Shown here: one piece after another, positions 49,101 to 61,105 of the stretch
Layout: each line of letters opens with the position of its first letter
Position numbering within the stretch: the first letter of the stretch is position 1
Origin: Ampelocalamus luodianensis
Taxonomy: Eukaryota > Streptophyta > Magnoliopsida > Poales > Poaceae
Assembly (NCBI GenBank): GCA_036346255.1
Contig: CM070632.1
Location: 26,252,657 to 26,316,656 of the forward strand
Direction of reading: 5' to 3'
Length of the DNA stretch: 64,000 nucleotides
The notes under the pieces: generated by a model
The model's database searches: none
The model's input: the letters and a program-made list of their open reading frames with translations, nothing else
What the model was told of the DNA's origin: nothing
Translations under genes and position numbers: made by a program

Positions 49101-51377
49101 TTCTGCATATCTGCAAATTAAATGATTTTAACTTTGATAAATTTGATATTAACTAAATTTCAATCCAAAAATGGTTGTAGGCTTAAATCAAGACACAGGA
49201 AAATCATAATAGATTTAACCTTATTGGTAGCATTTAAAAATTCATTTAATGTTGTAAAAGAGACAAGTAATTCCCTGTAAGTCCTAAAAATATAAAGTTG
49301 ATGCTAGAAAATCCCTCTGTTATCATGCTTTGATGTGAAATAGGTTTTGCACATGTTTATATTTCTGGAGAGTGCATTATGCTAGTTTTGCAACTTAGAA
49401 AAATCATAAGTAAATCATTATAACTCCAAATTTAGTAAACTCAACTTTGCTGTCATTAGGATGTCATAAACTATCTACCATAAAAATTTCAAGGCTTAGA
49501 TCATTCTAGAAATTTTCGCTATGAACAGTATCACTAATTAATTTAAATAATTTATAGGCTCAGAGAACTAGTTTTAGCCATAACTTTTTCATGCTAAGTC
49601 CAAATGAAGTGATTCTTGTTTCTAAAATTGTCTAAAATCAACCTCTAGCTGCTGTAGAAATTTCATTGGATTTGGATGTTCTTTGCTGTTGAGTTTTGTT
49701 TGGTGTTCTTCGTTCTTATTTGGTTTTATCGCATTTTCGCGTTAGGTTCCGAAGAATTTATTGAACCTGAGCACTCCCCTCTCCAGCAAGAACAAATCCA
49801 GCAAGGCAAGCAGTTTGATCATGTTAATCCCAGTATTTTAAGTATTTATGTTGTTTTACAACTTCTATGTATACATTGCTATCTTGTTTTAACTATTGTC
49901 GATAGTTGGCCTAGTAGATGCATTTCCTTGAACAAATGATTATTCTCTACTACCATGAGCCTAGGTTATTGCTGTGATTAGAGTTCGTGGATGAGCTCTT
50001 GTCACTTAGTAGTTTGCGAATTAATTGCTTAGCCATGCTTAGCTTCGGTAGAAATGGGCGGTTATCGACTTGTCGATAACCTTGATCACACAAAACTTAT
50101 TATGATTTATGATTTCCACCTTGTGCCATGTCTACTTATGAAAACTAAAAAAAACTGAAAACAAAATGATTTAGACTTGGGCACAATGGTAAGATGTTGT
50201 GATTTTGGGTGTGACTGGAATGGTGCCGAGTCAACAAGGACCGAACATCTTGTTACACTAAACCAAGCATTTTAGCGTGCTAACCACACTAGAGGGTATG
50301 GGACCTCTCTTGACTTAGTACTTTGGAGTGTATTGGCTTCGGGTCGCAGGGAGTCGCAGGAGGGATGGTGTTGGGAGCATTGTAGAGTCCGAAAGGCTTC
50401 CCCCCGTAACAGGTGGTTGTCTTTCGGCTGGCAATGTAAGCGTATGGGTTTCTATCCATACGAGCGGCTCGTAGTTAATACACAATATTGGAAAGCGTCT
50501 CGTAGGACTTAGCCTTGCCGCATACCTTCTAAGTGTGCTTGGTGGCTAAAAGGCGGTCTCAAGTGTGGGTACATTGGTACACCCTGCAGGTTAAAACTAT
50601 TCGAATAGCCTCGTCCTAGGTTATGGACACGCTTGGCAAGGTCTTTCAAGAGTTAGACTACAACCTTTTAATTAAAACTTGATGGGTGGTACGAATCGGG
50701 GATTCGTGCTATGTTGTGGTGACTATTGGGATAGTCACTTCCAGGTGGTTACTTGTATGTATCTTTATTCCGCTGTTATTTTGACAACAAAATAGATTTG
50801 CAAACTTGCTTTCAAATGTATTACATTATTGCAAATAAAGTTGGCTTTGTGCAAAATAAGACATACAACCTCCACCTAAATAAACTTGCATGTAGTTTAT
50901 GAATAGGTCTGCTATTCCACACGTCAGTCTTGCGAGTACCTTTGTGTACTCAGTTATCTTGCTTAAATGTATTTGTTGTAGAGGAAGAAGGTGAGCTCGA
51001 GGGGCCTCACTTTTGTGAGCTTTGTTGTGGTAGCTTATGGGCGACTAGCTTATGCGGCGGTCGGTTGCCTTGTGGGTTATGTTGGCTAACCGGTCGACTT
51101 TTGTTCTAGCCATCTTATGGCACCTTTTGCTTCCGCTGTCTTTCTTGTATATTGTTCTATTTGGCCGGTCGGCTCTTTTGTAATAACTTTACTTTATGTA
51201 TGTCGTTGCTGAACTTAGTGTTGTATGTTGTATGGAAATGATGTGTAATTTTGTGATGATGTGCATATGCTGCAACTCTGGGAAGCATATGTCCATCGAG
51301 GCTTAGAATGTTTAATTAGTAACGCTAGAACCAATTGGAGGTTAAGTGTTACTAGTTAAATATTCCGGGTCCTCACA
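46130..51377 (+). repeat. 5' LTR of the non-autonomous Gypsy element
   Basis: Complete TG...CA LTR. A TATA-like CTCTATAAATAACC lies near 47250 with a pyrimidine-rich start region after it. The reading frames at 47314-47669, 47913-48122 and 49676-49939 recur at the same places in the other LTR and have no family resemblance. Confidence 0.93.
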
Positions 51378-51381
51378 AAGT

Positions 51382-51394
51382 TGGTATCAGAGCC
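51382..51394 (+). promoter_or_regulatory. Primer-binding site, initiator methionine tRNA type
   Basis: TGGTATCAGAGCC begins five bases after the 5' LTR end, an exact match to the common plant initiator tRNA-Met primer site. Confidence 0.92.
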
Positions 51395-52193
51395 ATACTG
51401 ACCGTAGAAACCCCTAGCTTAGTCGCCTCTAGGATATTTTGAAAACTTACTTTCAAAAGGTTTGCAAAAACTTAAGTAAGTTCTCTGATTTTACTCCTTA
51501 TCTATCTTAGCTTGCTCATCTCACCTTATTCTTGGTTAAATTTGAAAAATTGTTTTCCCTCTCATCTTCTTTCAAAGATAGTTGTTATCGTTTAAATTGG
51601 GCTTTGGGAACCAATGGGTTTGGCAAATTGAAGTGTTGGCTGCCCTTCTACAAGGTTTTGAAGCTTCTGGAATGATGAATTTCGACTAGGAGCCTGGATG
51701 CAAAATCTGGACAGCAAGCGTCAATTTCTGGACAGCAAGCTCAAAGGTTCTAAAGAAGGTAGATAATGAGAGGATAATTCAACTAAAACTTGTGAGAATA
51801 AAAGCGTAAGGAGTGATATGAGTTAGCTTCGTGTCTCACCCTCATTTAGGTGGTTTTACCTTGCTTTTTAGCTGTTTTAAGCCAAGGTGATTTCGGAAAT
51901 TTCACCTTCCTAAACTGATTGCTCGTTCTTCCATACGAGTTAGTCATACCAGGGAATTGCTTTTGTAAATTGAGCTCTGGCGTTGGTTTTATGTTGGTTT
52001 TTGAGCTTTTGGAGTTCGTTTGGTGGAGTTTTTAATTGTTTTTCCTTGCTTTCAGTTTCGGGCTTGTCCCTTGTCCATCTTAGTACCTATCCCCACCCAA
52101 CTTTCAGTTGGACTCCCTTGTCCTCGGTTTTCTTTCGCGTCGTTCAGCTTCTAGTTTTCGGGTTGCGTTGCTAACCCATCTCTTCATACCAGG
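51395..52193 (+). other. Leader between primer-binding site and gag of the non-autonomous element
   Basis: About 0.8 kb of T-rich, non-coding DNA. A short frame at 51983-52174 has no recognisable product. It probably carries packaging signals, by position only. Confidence 0.5.
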
Positions 52194-52304
52194 ATGTCTG
52201 GGCAGGCCAGCAGCGGACTAGGTCAGCAAGCTGGTTGGGATGAAGGCCTCCCCGCCCCAACCGTCTGCATAAGGATTGCAAGCGCCTCCCCTCGGCGATT
52301 GTGA
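52194..52304 (+). CDS. Short 36-codon ORF before gag
   Basis: ATG at 52194 starts MSGQASSGLGQQAGWDEG and ends at TGA 52302-52304, which overlaps the ATG of the next frame by one base (TGATG). This could be the degraded gag N-terminus rather than a real gene. Confidence 0.35.
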   Translation: MSGQASSGLGQQAGWDEGLPAPTVCIRIASASPRRL

Positions 52305-53119
52305 TGGATTTTGGTCCCCTTTTGCGTGACCATGGTAAAAGAGCCATGTCGCCAAAGGTTGCAACCACAGGAAGGTTATGGTCTGCCGTTTGTGGTGAGG
52401 AAGGACACTTCAGCAACGAGTGTACCACAGCTTGCCCAAATTGTGATGAAGACCACCTACCCGGAAACTGTCCGACTACCAAAGTCACTTGTTTTCTCTA
52501 CGAGGGAAGCACTCACTCTTCCAAAGAGTGTAGCATGAATTTGGTGATCGCCAGGTCATTAGAGCTTCAGCGACTGCTTCTTCAATCATCTACAAGTATC
52601 GCAATCGCCAATGCTTCCAGACCAGAGAAGTTCTTGGATGATTTGTCTGTGGAGCTGCAGGACAAATTACCAGTTTATACCTTCCCCGACTTTTAGATTA
52701 CGGTCGAGAATCCTGTAGTTGCTGGGGCCAGAAAGAGAAAGCTAAAGGATCGGCGCAAGCGTCAACGGATAGCTGATGTCACTTGCTTTTTCTGCAACAG
52801 CAAGGGTCACTATGCGCATAGTTTTCCTAAGGAGGTTGCAGCAACCCCTCGTCCTCCGCAGGCCGTGCCCCAATCGCGTGCACCTGCGAGTCAGCAGGGC
52901 GGCCTCCGCAATCTAGCCGAAGTCACTTGTTTCCGCTGCAAACTCCAGGGTCATTATGTTTACAATTGTCCTAAGAAGCTTGGAGCAACCTCTCGTTTCT
53001 TTTCACGACCCGTGATTCGATCACATGCTCCTGCGAAGCATCGTGACCTGACGGTTGTTCGTACTCAAGTCAACCCCATCTCAGCTGGGAAAGCTCAGGA
53101 GGTACCCGACGTCGTTTAG
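52304..53119 (+). pseudogene. gag-like gene with five zinc-knuckle-like motifs and one internal TAG
   Basis: One frame of 271 codons, interrupted only by an amber at 52694-52696. The first half has three cysteine-rich motifs: VCGEEGHFSNEC (first Cys of the knuckle lost), CPNCDEDHLPGNC and CFLYEGSTHSSKEC (second Cys replaced by Tyr). The second half has CFFCNSKGHYAHSF (last Cys lost) and a complete CFRCKLQGHYVYNC. Only the last knuckle keeps all four ligands (CX2CX4HX4C). The capsid domain normally found in Gypsy Gag is missing. Knuckles bind RNA in packaging, so an RNA-binding role is possible but unproven. Confidence 0.7.
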
Positions 53120-53400
53120 GTACGCTTCTTGTTAATCCTTGCCCTGATACTATTTTAGTCAATTTAGGAGTATCTCATTTCCTTGTATCCCCATCTTTTG
53201 CTGCTCTTGGTGGTCTTCGTTTTGATCTTTTATCTGAAGCCCGGTACCACCCCAGTTTCGAAAAGATCTTGCTAATCTATCCTGAACCCCTAGATGCCTT
53301 CTGGGAGGTCATCGTTTATTTGACTTGCGTAGCACATTCCTTTCCCTTTATATCCAAGGGTATCACATACCTGTTATTGCCTCAAATTTCTGTGGCCTAG
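53119..53400 (+). pseudogene. Dead aspartic protease relic
   Basis: A frame of 93 codons opening GTLLVNPCPDTILVNLGVSHF corresponds to the protease start, but the catalytic Asp-Ser-Gly triplet is Asn-Leu-Gly. It ends at TAG 53398-53400. The position right after gag in a shifted frame matches the lineage. It cannot be active. Confidence 0.7.
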
Positions 53401-53572
53401 AGGGCCATAGCTCCTTTAACAAACTAGCTGCGGAGGGATGACTCCGTATAGCTAGTTATCATTCCAAGGCCCCATTCGTTAGTGGAGTAACCAGACAAAT
53501 CGATCCACCAGCTAACAACGACCTTGCACCATCAACCATGGAACCTAGAAAGATCACTCAGTCTGTCAATCC

Positions 53573-53785
53573 TTGGTATATCTGGACCTGGTAAGTTTCC
53601 CTGTGTCGGATAAAGTGACACGTTTTCTACCAGTCGAAACCAAGTTTCGTACCGGTCACTTAGCTAAGCTGTACGCCTCAAGAATCGTAAGCTTGCAAGG
53701 CACCGATGGTGCTCTGTGCCCGTGTTCGGACTACCCCTCTTTCTTTTTCCGAGTGAGCCAAATCTCGGGACGAGATTTTTTGTAA
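53573..53785 (+). pseudogene. Integrase fragment of the non-autonomous element
   Basis: Contains DKVTRFLPVETKFRTGHLAKLYASRIVSLQG, the segment between first and second catalytic Asp of Gypsy integrase, fused to the terminal YPSFFFRVSQISGRDFL and TAA. RT, RNase H and the rest of integrase are absent. Confidence 0.8.
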
Positions 53786-53797
53786 GGGGGGGAGAGT
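53783..53797 (+). promoter_or_regulatory. Polypurine tract of the non-autonomous element
   Basis: TAAGGGGGGGAGAGT directly precedes the TGTAAC of the 3' LTR; its first bases are the stop codon of the integrase fragment. Confidence 0.9.
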
Positions 53798-56700
53798 TGT
53801 AACATCCCAATTTTGGGCTTGTGTTTCAAATGTAAGAAAATGAGTAGAAATTAAAACTTTTTCTTACATCATGTATTTCCTAGTTGTACTGAACAAGTGT
53901 TGTACAAGAAGTTATGGAAATACAAAGTCACGAGTCTTTTGATCCAAATCTTGATCCTTCAAAAACAATCTTGTCAAAACTTTTGATCATCTCCTGGAAA
54001 TATTTTTCCTAAGTTCTTGGGATGGTATGTGGCCCCTCTGAAAAATTTCACAATTTTTGGATATTGTTTGAATATTTTTGGAGGTCACTCAAACCTACTT
54101 AAATTCTGGTCAAACTGGGGACCAGCACCTTGTGGGATTTTTGGAGGAAAATGTATAGCACAAAAACCTCTGGAAATTTTATACAAGGTCAATAACTCAG
54201 CTAGCAAGCTCCTGTAAAAATTTCAGAATTTTTGGAGTAGTTTTGCTACCTCTTTTAAATCCTCAAAAGTCTCAGCTTTAATTAAAACCTAAAAGCCTGA
54301 TTCACTGTTCCTTGGGTTCGAGTCGGACTCGGGCTCGAGCCACTTGGTTGAGCCTGATCAACTAACTGCACGGAGCCCTTTCTAACGCGCGCGATCAATT
54401 TCGGCCGTTGGATTTGCATCGCTAGGCTCTCGTTGACGGATGCCGTTCAGGCCACCGCGATCGTTCCAGCCTTTTGAGCCGTTGGATTAAGATCGGGCCG
54501 TCCTTATTGAACGGGCTGTTCGGGTCACCCGAAAGTCCCAATTGATCTCAGCCGTTCAATCTTGATCGGACCGCCCTGATTGCTTGGAGCATTAGAAACC
54601 CTCAGCTGGACCCTTTCAATCGCAGCCGTCCATCTCAGATCTGACGGCCACGATTTCCTTCTCTGTTCTTCTTCCTCCTCTGGTCCTCCGTGCGGCGCAT
54701 GCAAGCAATGGCGGAAGGAGAGAGAGGGAGAGAGCGGTTGCGCATTGTCAAATCGAGCTCCCTCTCGTCAACATCACTCTGTGGGGCATTGAATGCACCC
54801 CAGGCTTTCGGCTCCTCCATCCCGAGTCTCAGCTGCTCCCATCATTTCTTGGTCCATGACCGTGCCATGATCCGAGCTCACCATGGACTCATGTGTGTGC
54901 TCGAAACCCTAATCCTTCCTCTATAAATAACCCCTTAGTTCCTCCTGGTGTTCCTTTACACCACACTTTGCTCATTCTCTGTATTTGAGCTCAAAACCAC
55001 TTCAAATCTTCAAAACGCCATTTTCAACCGTGGAGCTCCAATGTGGATCTTGGTGTCCAGTGGTTCACCTTCAATATTTCTTACACCCTTTTGAGCTCCT
55101 CAACTTCCTTTATATTTCCCCTAACTTAATTTTGGGTTGCATTCACAGGAATCACTCAATTTTAAGTTTGGAGATTTTCGGCTGATTTCACCCCCTTTCT
55201 TCTCCAACTCCGGTAAGTGGTTCTTTTTGCAATTGCTTACTTGTGGAGCTTGTGGGAACCCTAATGATGCTATTTTGATCACCCATTGGTGTTCATTTTG
55301 CTCAGATTGCCGTTTTCCACTTCATCTTCCTCGGCTCCGGTGAACTTCACCGTGTTCGAGTCTTCCCCGGCCATCTTTGAAGCTCGTCTACGTTAAGGTA
55401 GCTTCTATTTAGTCCCTAGAAGTGATGGCACTCGCTTTCCTGGACCGCAGCGGAGCTTTTTGCTATTTTCATGTTTTACCGAAAATGGCTCCATCCTCGT
55501 TTTCCGGCTCGCCGGCGTTCTAGACCTCCACCGCCGGCGAGATCATCACCATTGGGTCCGCAACGCTATAGCGAACCCATTTTGGTATTTTGTGGGCGCC
55601 GCCGCGACCGGAGTCGCCGGCGACAAGCCGCTGTTCTCGCTCGGTTTTTGTCAGCTGAGAAACTCCCTGTTTCGTCAAATTATTAGGACACAATTAATGC
55701 AATCATTGTCAATCATTAGAAGTATTAATTGTGTCTTAATCTGGCCTAAATGTCTCACTAACATGTGGGCCCAACCCTCTGTAATCACCCGCTGGCATTA
55801 ACCTAGTGTTTTCGGACATCATTAATGCTAATGATTATCATTAAATCCCTGTCCTATCATTAATGTGTCTGAAATGGTCTTTTGGGTCACTGACGGATGG
55901 GCCCGTAGGCCTTAAACCTCAGTCTCGGGGTCATTAAGACTAATTATCGAGTTCATTAAATGTTAATCATTGTTAGCATTTAATTGGTCCTAAACTGTCC
56001 CCTTGTGCCTTTGCTGTGTGGCCCCAATCACTTAAATCACCTCTGTTCAAAATCGTTAGGACACATTAATTGCTAATCATCATTAATCATTGGTCATTAG
56101 TATTTAATTAGCTGTCCTAAAGATCCCCTTTAAGTCACTGCCATGTGGGACCTGAGCCCTGTGCACGTGTGTTAAAGTCCGCGTGTATGACTCTCGACCA
56201 TCGACATGCGACCCTCGTGTCAGCACTCCTAGTTGCACTTCGTTCATTGACCATCGTCCATTTCGCGATCTGCGATCCAGATCGTTGCGCCGATCGGGTC
56301 ACCCGATCCTCTCATCGCTATGGGCCGTTCATCGCTTGATCAGCGGCTGTGGTTCGTGCGCTGTTCGGGTCACCCGAACCACACTCATTATGGACCATCC
56401 GATTCTTGATCGACGGTCGTGATGTATTGAGCCGTTCGGGTCGCTCTCGCGCACCCTTCGCGCGCACCGTTGGATTCCAAATCAAAGGCCCATAGTTGTC
56501 CACGTCGATTCTTTTCTGGTTAAGTGTTGTTTATTTCTGTAAGTAGTTATTTGTCAACTGAAAAATTGTATCAAATCTTTAGAAAATTCATATCTAAATC
56601 AGAATAGATCCTTTTTAAATGAAACCAACTGCAATAAATTTGTATTTCACTAAAGTTTAATATAAAAATACTTTTAGCTATGCTTGTGTGGTAGAAAATT

Positions 56701-59031
56701 ATGTAATCTTTAATAGCTTGTTTTCGCCATATTTGTATACTCAATTGAATTAAAACTTAGAAAATGCATATCTTTTCTCGCATATCCGCAAATTAAATGA
56801 TTTTAACTTTGATAAATTTGATATTAACTAAATTTCAATCCAAAAATGGTTGTAGGCTTAAATCAGACTGGAAAATCATAATAGATTTAACCTTATTGGT
56901 AGCATTTAAAAATTCATTTAATGTTGTAAAAGAGACAAGTAATTCCTGTAAGTCCTAAAAATATAAAGTTGATGCTAGAAAATCCTCTGTTATCATGCTT
57001 TGATGTGAAATAGGTTTTGCACATGTTTATATTTCTGGAGAGTGCATTATGCTAGTTTTGGAACTTAGAAAAATCATAAGTAAATCATTATAACTCCAAA
57101 TTTAGTAAACTCAACTTTGCTGTCATTAGGATGTCATAAACTATCTACCATAAAAATTTCAAGGTTTAGATCATTCTAGAAATTTTCGCCATGAACAGTA
57201 TCACTAATTAATTTAAATAATTTATAGGCTCAGAGAACTAGTTTTAGCCATAACTTTTTCATGCTAAGTCCAAATGAAGTGATTCTTGTTTCTAAAATTG
57301 TCTAAAATCAACCTCTAGCTGCTGTAGAAATTTCATTGGATTTGGATGTTCTTTGCTGTTGAGTTTTGTTTGGTGTTCTTCGTTCTTATTTGGTTTTATC
57401 GCATTTTCGCGTTAGGTTCCGAAGAATTTATTGAACCTGAGCACTCCCCTCTCCAGCAAGAACAAATCCAGCAAGGCAAGCAGTTTGATCATGTTAATCC
57501 CAGTATTTTAAGTATTTATGTTGTTTTACAACTTCTATGTATACATTGCTATCTTGTTTTAACTATTGTCGATAGTTGGCCTAGTAGATGCATTTCCTTG
57601 AACAAATGATTATTCTCTACTACCATGAGCCTAGGTTATTGCTGTGATTAGAGTTCGTGGATGAGCTCTTGTCACTTAGTAGTTTGTGAATTAATTGCTT
57701 AGCCATGCTTAGCTTGGTAGAAATGGGCGGTTATCGACTTGTCGATAACCTTGATCACACAAAACTTATTATGATTTATGATTTCCACCTTGTGCCATGT
57801 CTACTTATGAAAACTAAAAAAACTGAAAACAAAATGATTTAGACTTGGGCACAATGGTAAGATGTTGTGATTTTGGGTGTGACTGGAATGGTGCCGAGTC
57901 AACAAGGACCGAACATCTTGTTACACTAAACCAAGCATTTTAGCGTGCTAACCACACTAGAGGGTATGGGACCTCTCTTGACTTAGTACTTTGGAGTGTA
58001 TTGGCTTCGGGTCGCAGGGAGTCGCAGGAGGGATGGTGTTGGGAGCATTGTAGAGTCCGAAAGGCTTCCCCCCCGTAACGGGTGGTTGTCTTTCGGCTGA
58101 CAATGTAAGCGTATGGGTTTCTATCCATACGAGCGGCTCGTAGTTAATACACAATATTGGAAAGCGTCTCGTAGGACTTAGCCTTGCCGGCATACCTTCG
58201 GAAGTGTGCTTGGTGGCTAAAAGGCGGTTTGAAGTGTGGGTACATTGGTACAACCCTGTAGGGTTAAAACTATTCGAATAGCCTCGTCCTAGGTTATGGA
58301 CACGCTTGGCAAAGTCTTTCAAGAGTTAGACTACAACCTTTTAATTAAAACTTGATGGGTGGTACGAATCGGGGATTCGTGCTATGTTGTGGTGACTATT
58401 GGGATAGTCACTTCCAGGTGGTTACTTGTATGTATCTTTATTCCGCTGTTATTTTGACAACAAAATAGATTTGCAAACTTGCTTTCAAATGTATTACATT
58501 ATTGCAAATAAAGTTGGCTTTGTGCAAAATAAGACATACAACCTCCACCTAAATAAGCTTGCATGTAGTTTATGAATAGGTCTGCTATTTCACACGTCAG
58601 TCTTGCGAGTACCTTTGTGTACTCAGTTATCTTGCTTAAATGTATTTGTTGTAGAGGAAGAAGGTGAGCTCGAGGGGCCTCACTTTTGTGAGCTTTGTTG
58701 TGGTAGCTTGCGGGGCGACTAGCTTGGCGGCCCGGTCGGTTGCCTTGTGGGTTATGTTGGCTAACCGGTCGACTTTTGTTCTAGCCATCTTATGGCACCT
58801 TTTGCTTCCGCTGTCTTTCTTGTATATTGTTCTATTTGGCCGGTCGGCTCTTTTGTAATAACTTTACTTTATGTATGTCGTTGCTGAACTTAGTGTTGTA
58901 TGTTGTATGAAAATGATGTGTAATTTTGTGATGATGTGCATATGCTGCAACTCTGGGAAGCATATGTCCATCGAGGCTTAGAATGTTTAATTAGTAACGC
59001 TAGAACCAATTGGAGGTTAAGTGTTACTAGT
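53798..59031 (+). repeat. 3' LTR of the non-autonomous Gypsy element, last 21 bp deleted
   Basis: Copy of 46130-51377 that stops at GTGTTACTAGT (59021-59031). The remaining 21 bp, present at 51357-51377, are missing and Sirevirus RT sequence follows. Confidence 0.93.
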
Positions 59032-59658
59032 GGATACTTGGGATTCTCAAAGCCTGGGGTTGCCTAACATACACTTCCTCCTCTATAAAACCATTCAAAA
59101 AGGCACTCTTAACATCCATCTGATATAATCTAAAGCCCTTAGAAGCAGCGAATGCAAGCAGAATGCGAATGGCTTCCAATCTAGCAACAGGAGCAAATGT
59201 CTCATCAAAGTCTAACCCCTCAACTTGGCTAAAACCCTGAGCTACCAATCTAGCCTTGTTTCTAACCCCAGAACCGTCCTCATTTTGTTTATTTTTGAAC
59301 ACCCAACAGGTTCCTATCACATTATGACCACTAGGAGGTTCTACTAGATTCCAGACCTTATTCCTCTCAAAATTCTCTAACTCCTCATGCATGGCATTGA
59401 CCCAGCTAGATTCAGATAACGCATGTGATATATCGCGGGGTTCGAAAGAAGCAACAAATGCAGAATGAGAGTAGAGACTTGGATCGTGATACCTGGAGCG
59501 AGTGACTCGCTCATTAAGATTACCAACATCTGATCCCGAGGATGATGCCTCTGAATGTGAAGTGGAGCGCCTGGGGGAGACAATATCTCCTCAACCTCCG
59601 CAGGTACTGCTAATGAAGAAGATGCAGCAGGAGCCTCAATTAGAGGTGAAGCGATCAA
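59032..59658 (-). pseudogene. Reverse transcriptase, N-terminal half, of the Sirevirus element
   Basis: Reads from the integrase-RT linker (59658-59377) into the RT: LENFERNKVWNLVEPP, IGTCWVFKNKQNEDG, RNKARLVAQGFSQVEG, ETFAPVARLEAIRILLAFA, YQMDVKSAFLNGFIEEEVYV. The catalytic YVDD box and everything after it are missing, since the sequence ends at the 3' LTR of the Gypsy element. A one-base loss in a CCCCAGG run near 59058 shifts the last ten codons. Confidence 0.9.
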
Positions 59659-60782
59659 AGTGAGTTCGGAACTTGGACAGGAGCCTCAACAGCAGCAGGT
59701 GGAGGACAAGTATCAGCTTCGTCATCATCTTCCTCCACAAAAATGCTTTCTGTCACCTGTGTATTACCTGAAATGTCGGATCTAGCTCCAGGGCTAGTCT
59801 CATCAAAAGTGACATTGCATGTCTCCTGGACAATGTTAGTTTCAATATTAAAAACCCGAAAACCCCTCGAATGTGCAGGATAACCCAGAAATAAACCATC
59901 AAAAGTCATTGATTCAAATTTATCTAGGTTTCCTGTCTTGAGAATGAAACACTTAGCTCCAAAAACTCGAAAATGAGAAACAGAGGGTTTTCTACCAAAA
60001 CGAAGCTCATATGAAGTCTTGCCCAAAGACGGTCTCAAGAAGACACGATTTGCAATATGGCAAGCTGTAGAAATAGCTTCGGCCCAAAACCTCCTCGGTG
60101 TGCTATACTCATCTAGCATTGTCCTAGCCATCTCGACTAAGGTTCTGTTCTTCCTTTCCACAACGCCATTCTGTTGAGGGACGTGCGGAGAAGAGAACTG
60201 ATGCTCAATTCCGCGCTCAGCACAAAAAGAGGCAAACGAGGCATTCTTGAACTCTGTGCCATTGTCACTGCGGATCGCTCTCAAGGCACCAGAAAATTCA
60301 GAAGCCAAACGAAGAACAAGATCACGATAATGACCAAAAGCTTCATCCTTCGAAGCAAGAAAGAACACCCAAGTGTATCTCGAAAAATCATCAACTATGA
60401 CAAGAATGTACCACTTGCCACCAATTAACCGAACCCTAGCAGGACCAATAGTATCCATATGAAGCAACTGTCCCGGTCCGTCAGTCATGACCAAAGTCAC
60501 TGAAGGGTGTGAGGCGGCAACTTGCTTGCCATGCCTACAGGGCGCACATACAGCATCCTTGACGGCTTTGAGTTTGGGCAAACCTCTCATGAGATCAAGG
60601 TTGCTAACTCGCGTTAGATGATCAAAACCAATGTGCCCCAAACGTCGGTGCCAAAGCCAGAACTCAGAAGAAGGAGTAAACAAACATTTAAGAGAACCAG
60701 CAAGAGATTCAGAAAAATCAGCTCCAAAGATCCTAGCAACTCTATAAATCCCAAAAACGAGCTCACCAGCAGAATCAAGCAC
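59655..60782 (-). pseudogene. Integrase of the Sirevirus element, open frame of 375 codons
   Basis: Best preserved gene of this element. The pre-integrase zinc finger is WHRRLGHIGFDH ... CAPCRHGKQ; the catalytic core shows DTIGPARV (first Asp), AIRSDNGTEF (second Asp) and QQNGVVERKNRTL (Glu). It continues through RFWAEAISTACHIANRVF, ELRFGRKPSVSHFRVFGAKC and NLDKFESMTFDGLFLGYPAHSRG to an acidic linker (VEEDDDEAD). The DDE triad and HHCC ligands are all there, so this segment could fold, but the element as a whole cannot move. Confidence 0.93.
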
Positions 60783-61105
60783 TCGACAAGCATTTTTCTT
60801 AAATATAGTCTCATAACCATCATCAAGAAGTCGTGAGAGACGAGTAAGTTAAACCTAAGCTTGTCCACAAGGGCGACGTCCTTTAAGATGAAATTGTCGT
60901 TCACCCTGATTGATCCCGTTCCTTCAATCCGCCCTTGTGTATTGTCTCCAAAGGTGATGAGGACATCACCTATCGACCGCGTGAAGGAGGTGAACCATTT
61001 TGAGTCTCCGGTCATGTGGCGTGAACAGCCGGAGTCGACGAACCACGTGTCCTTCCTTCCGCGGCGATCCTGAAAATCAAGGCACAGAAGAACGAAGTGT
61101 CTCAA
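60614..61105 (-). pseudogene. Aspartic protease of the Sirevirus element
   Basis: Contains DTWFVDSGCSRHMTGDSKWF (catalytic Asp-Ser-Gly typical of Copia), ITFGDNTQGRIEGTGSI and FILKDVALVDKLRFNLLVS. The frame shifts near 60820 where it passes to the integrase reading frame. Confidence 0.9.

Larger units (their letters stand above)
46130..59031 (+). mobile_element. Non-autonomous Gypsy retrotransposon with very long LTRs
   Basis: 5' LTR 46130-51377 (5248 bp), interior 51378-53797 (2420 bp), 3' LTR 53798-59031 (5234 bp, its last 21 bp missing). LTRs start TGTAACATCCC; the 5' LTR ends GGGTCCTCACA. A primer-binding site and polypurine tract are present. The interior has only a gag-like gene with zinc knuckles, a dead protease relic and an integrase fragment. 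The two LTRs are nearly identical, which suggests recent insertion. Movement would need proteins from a related complete element. No target duplication survives, because the right flank is deleted. Confidence 0.9.

Noticed and set aside
49676..49939. Identical 87-codon frames at 49676-49939 and 57346-57609
   Set aside because: They are identical only because the two LTRs are copies; hydrophobic composition comes from T-rich DNA.
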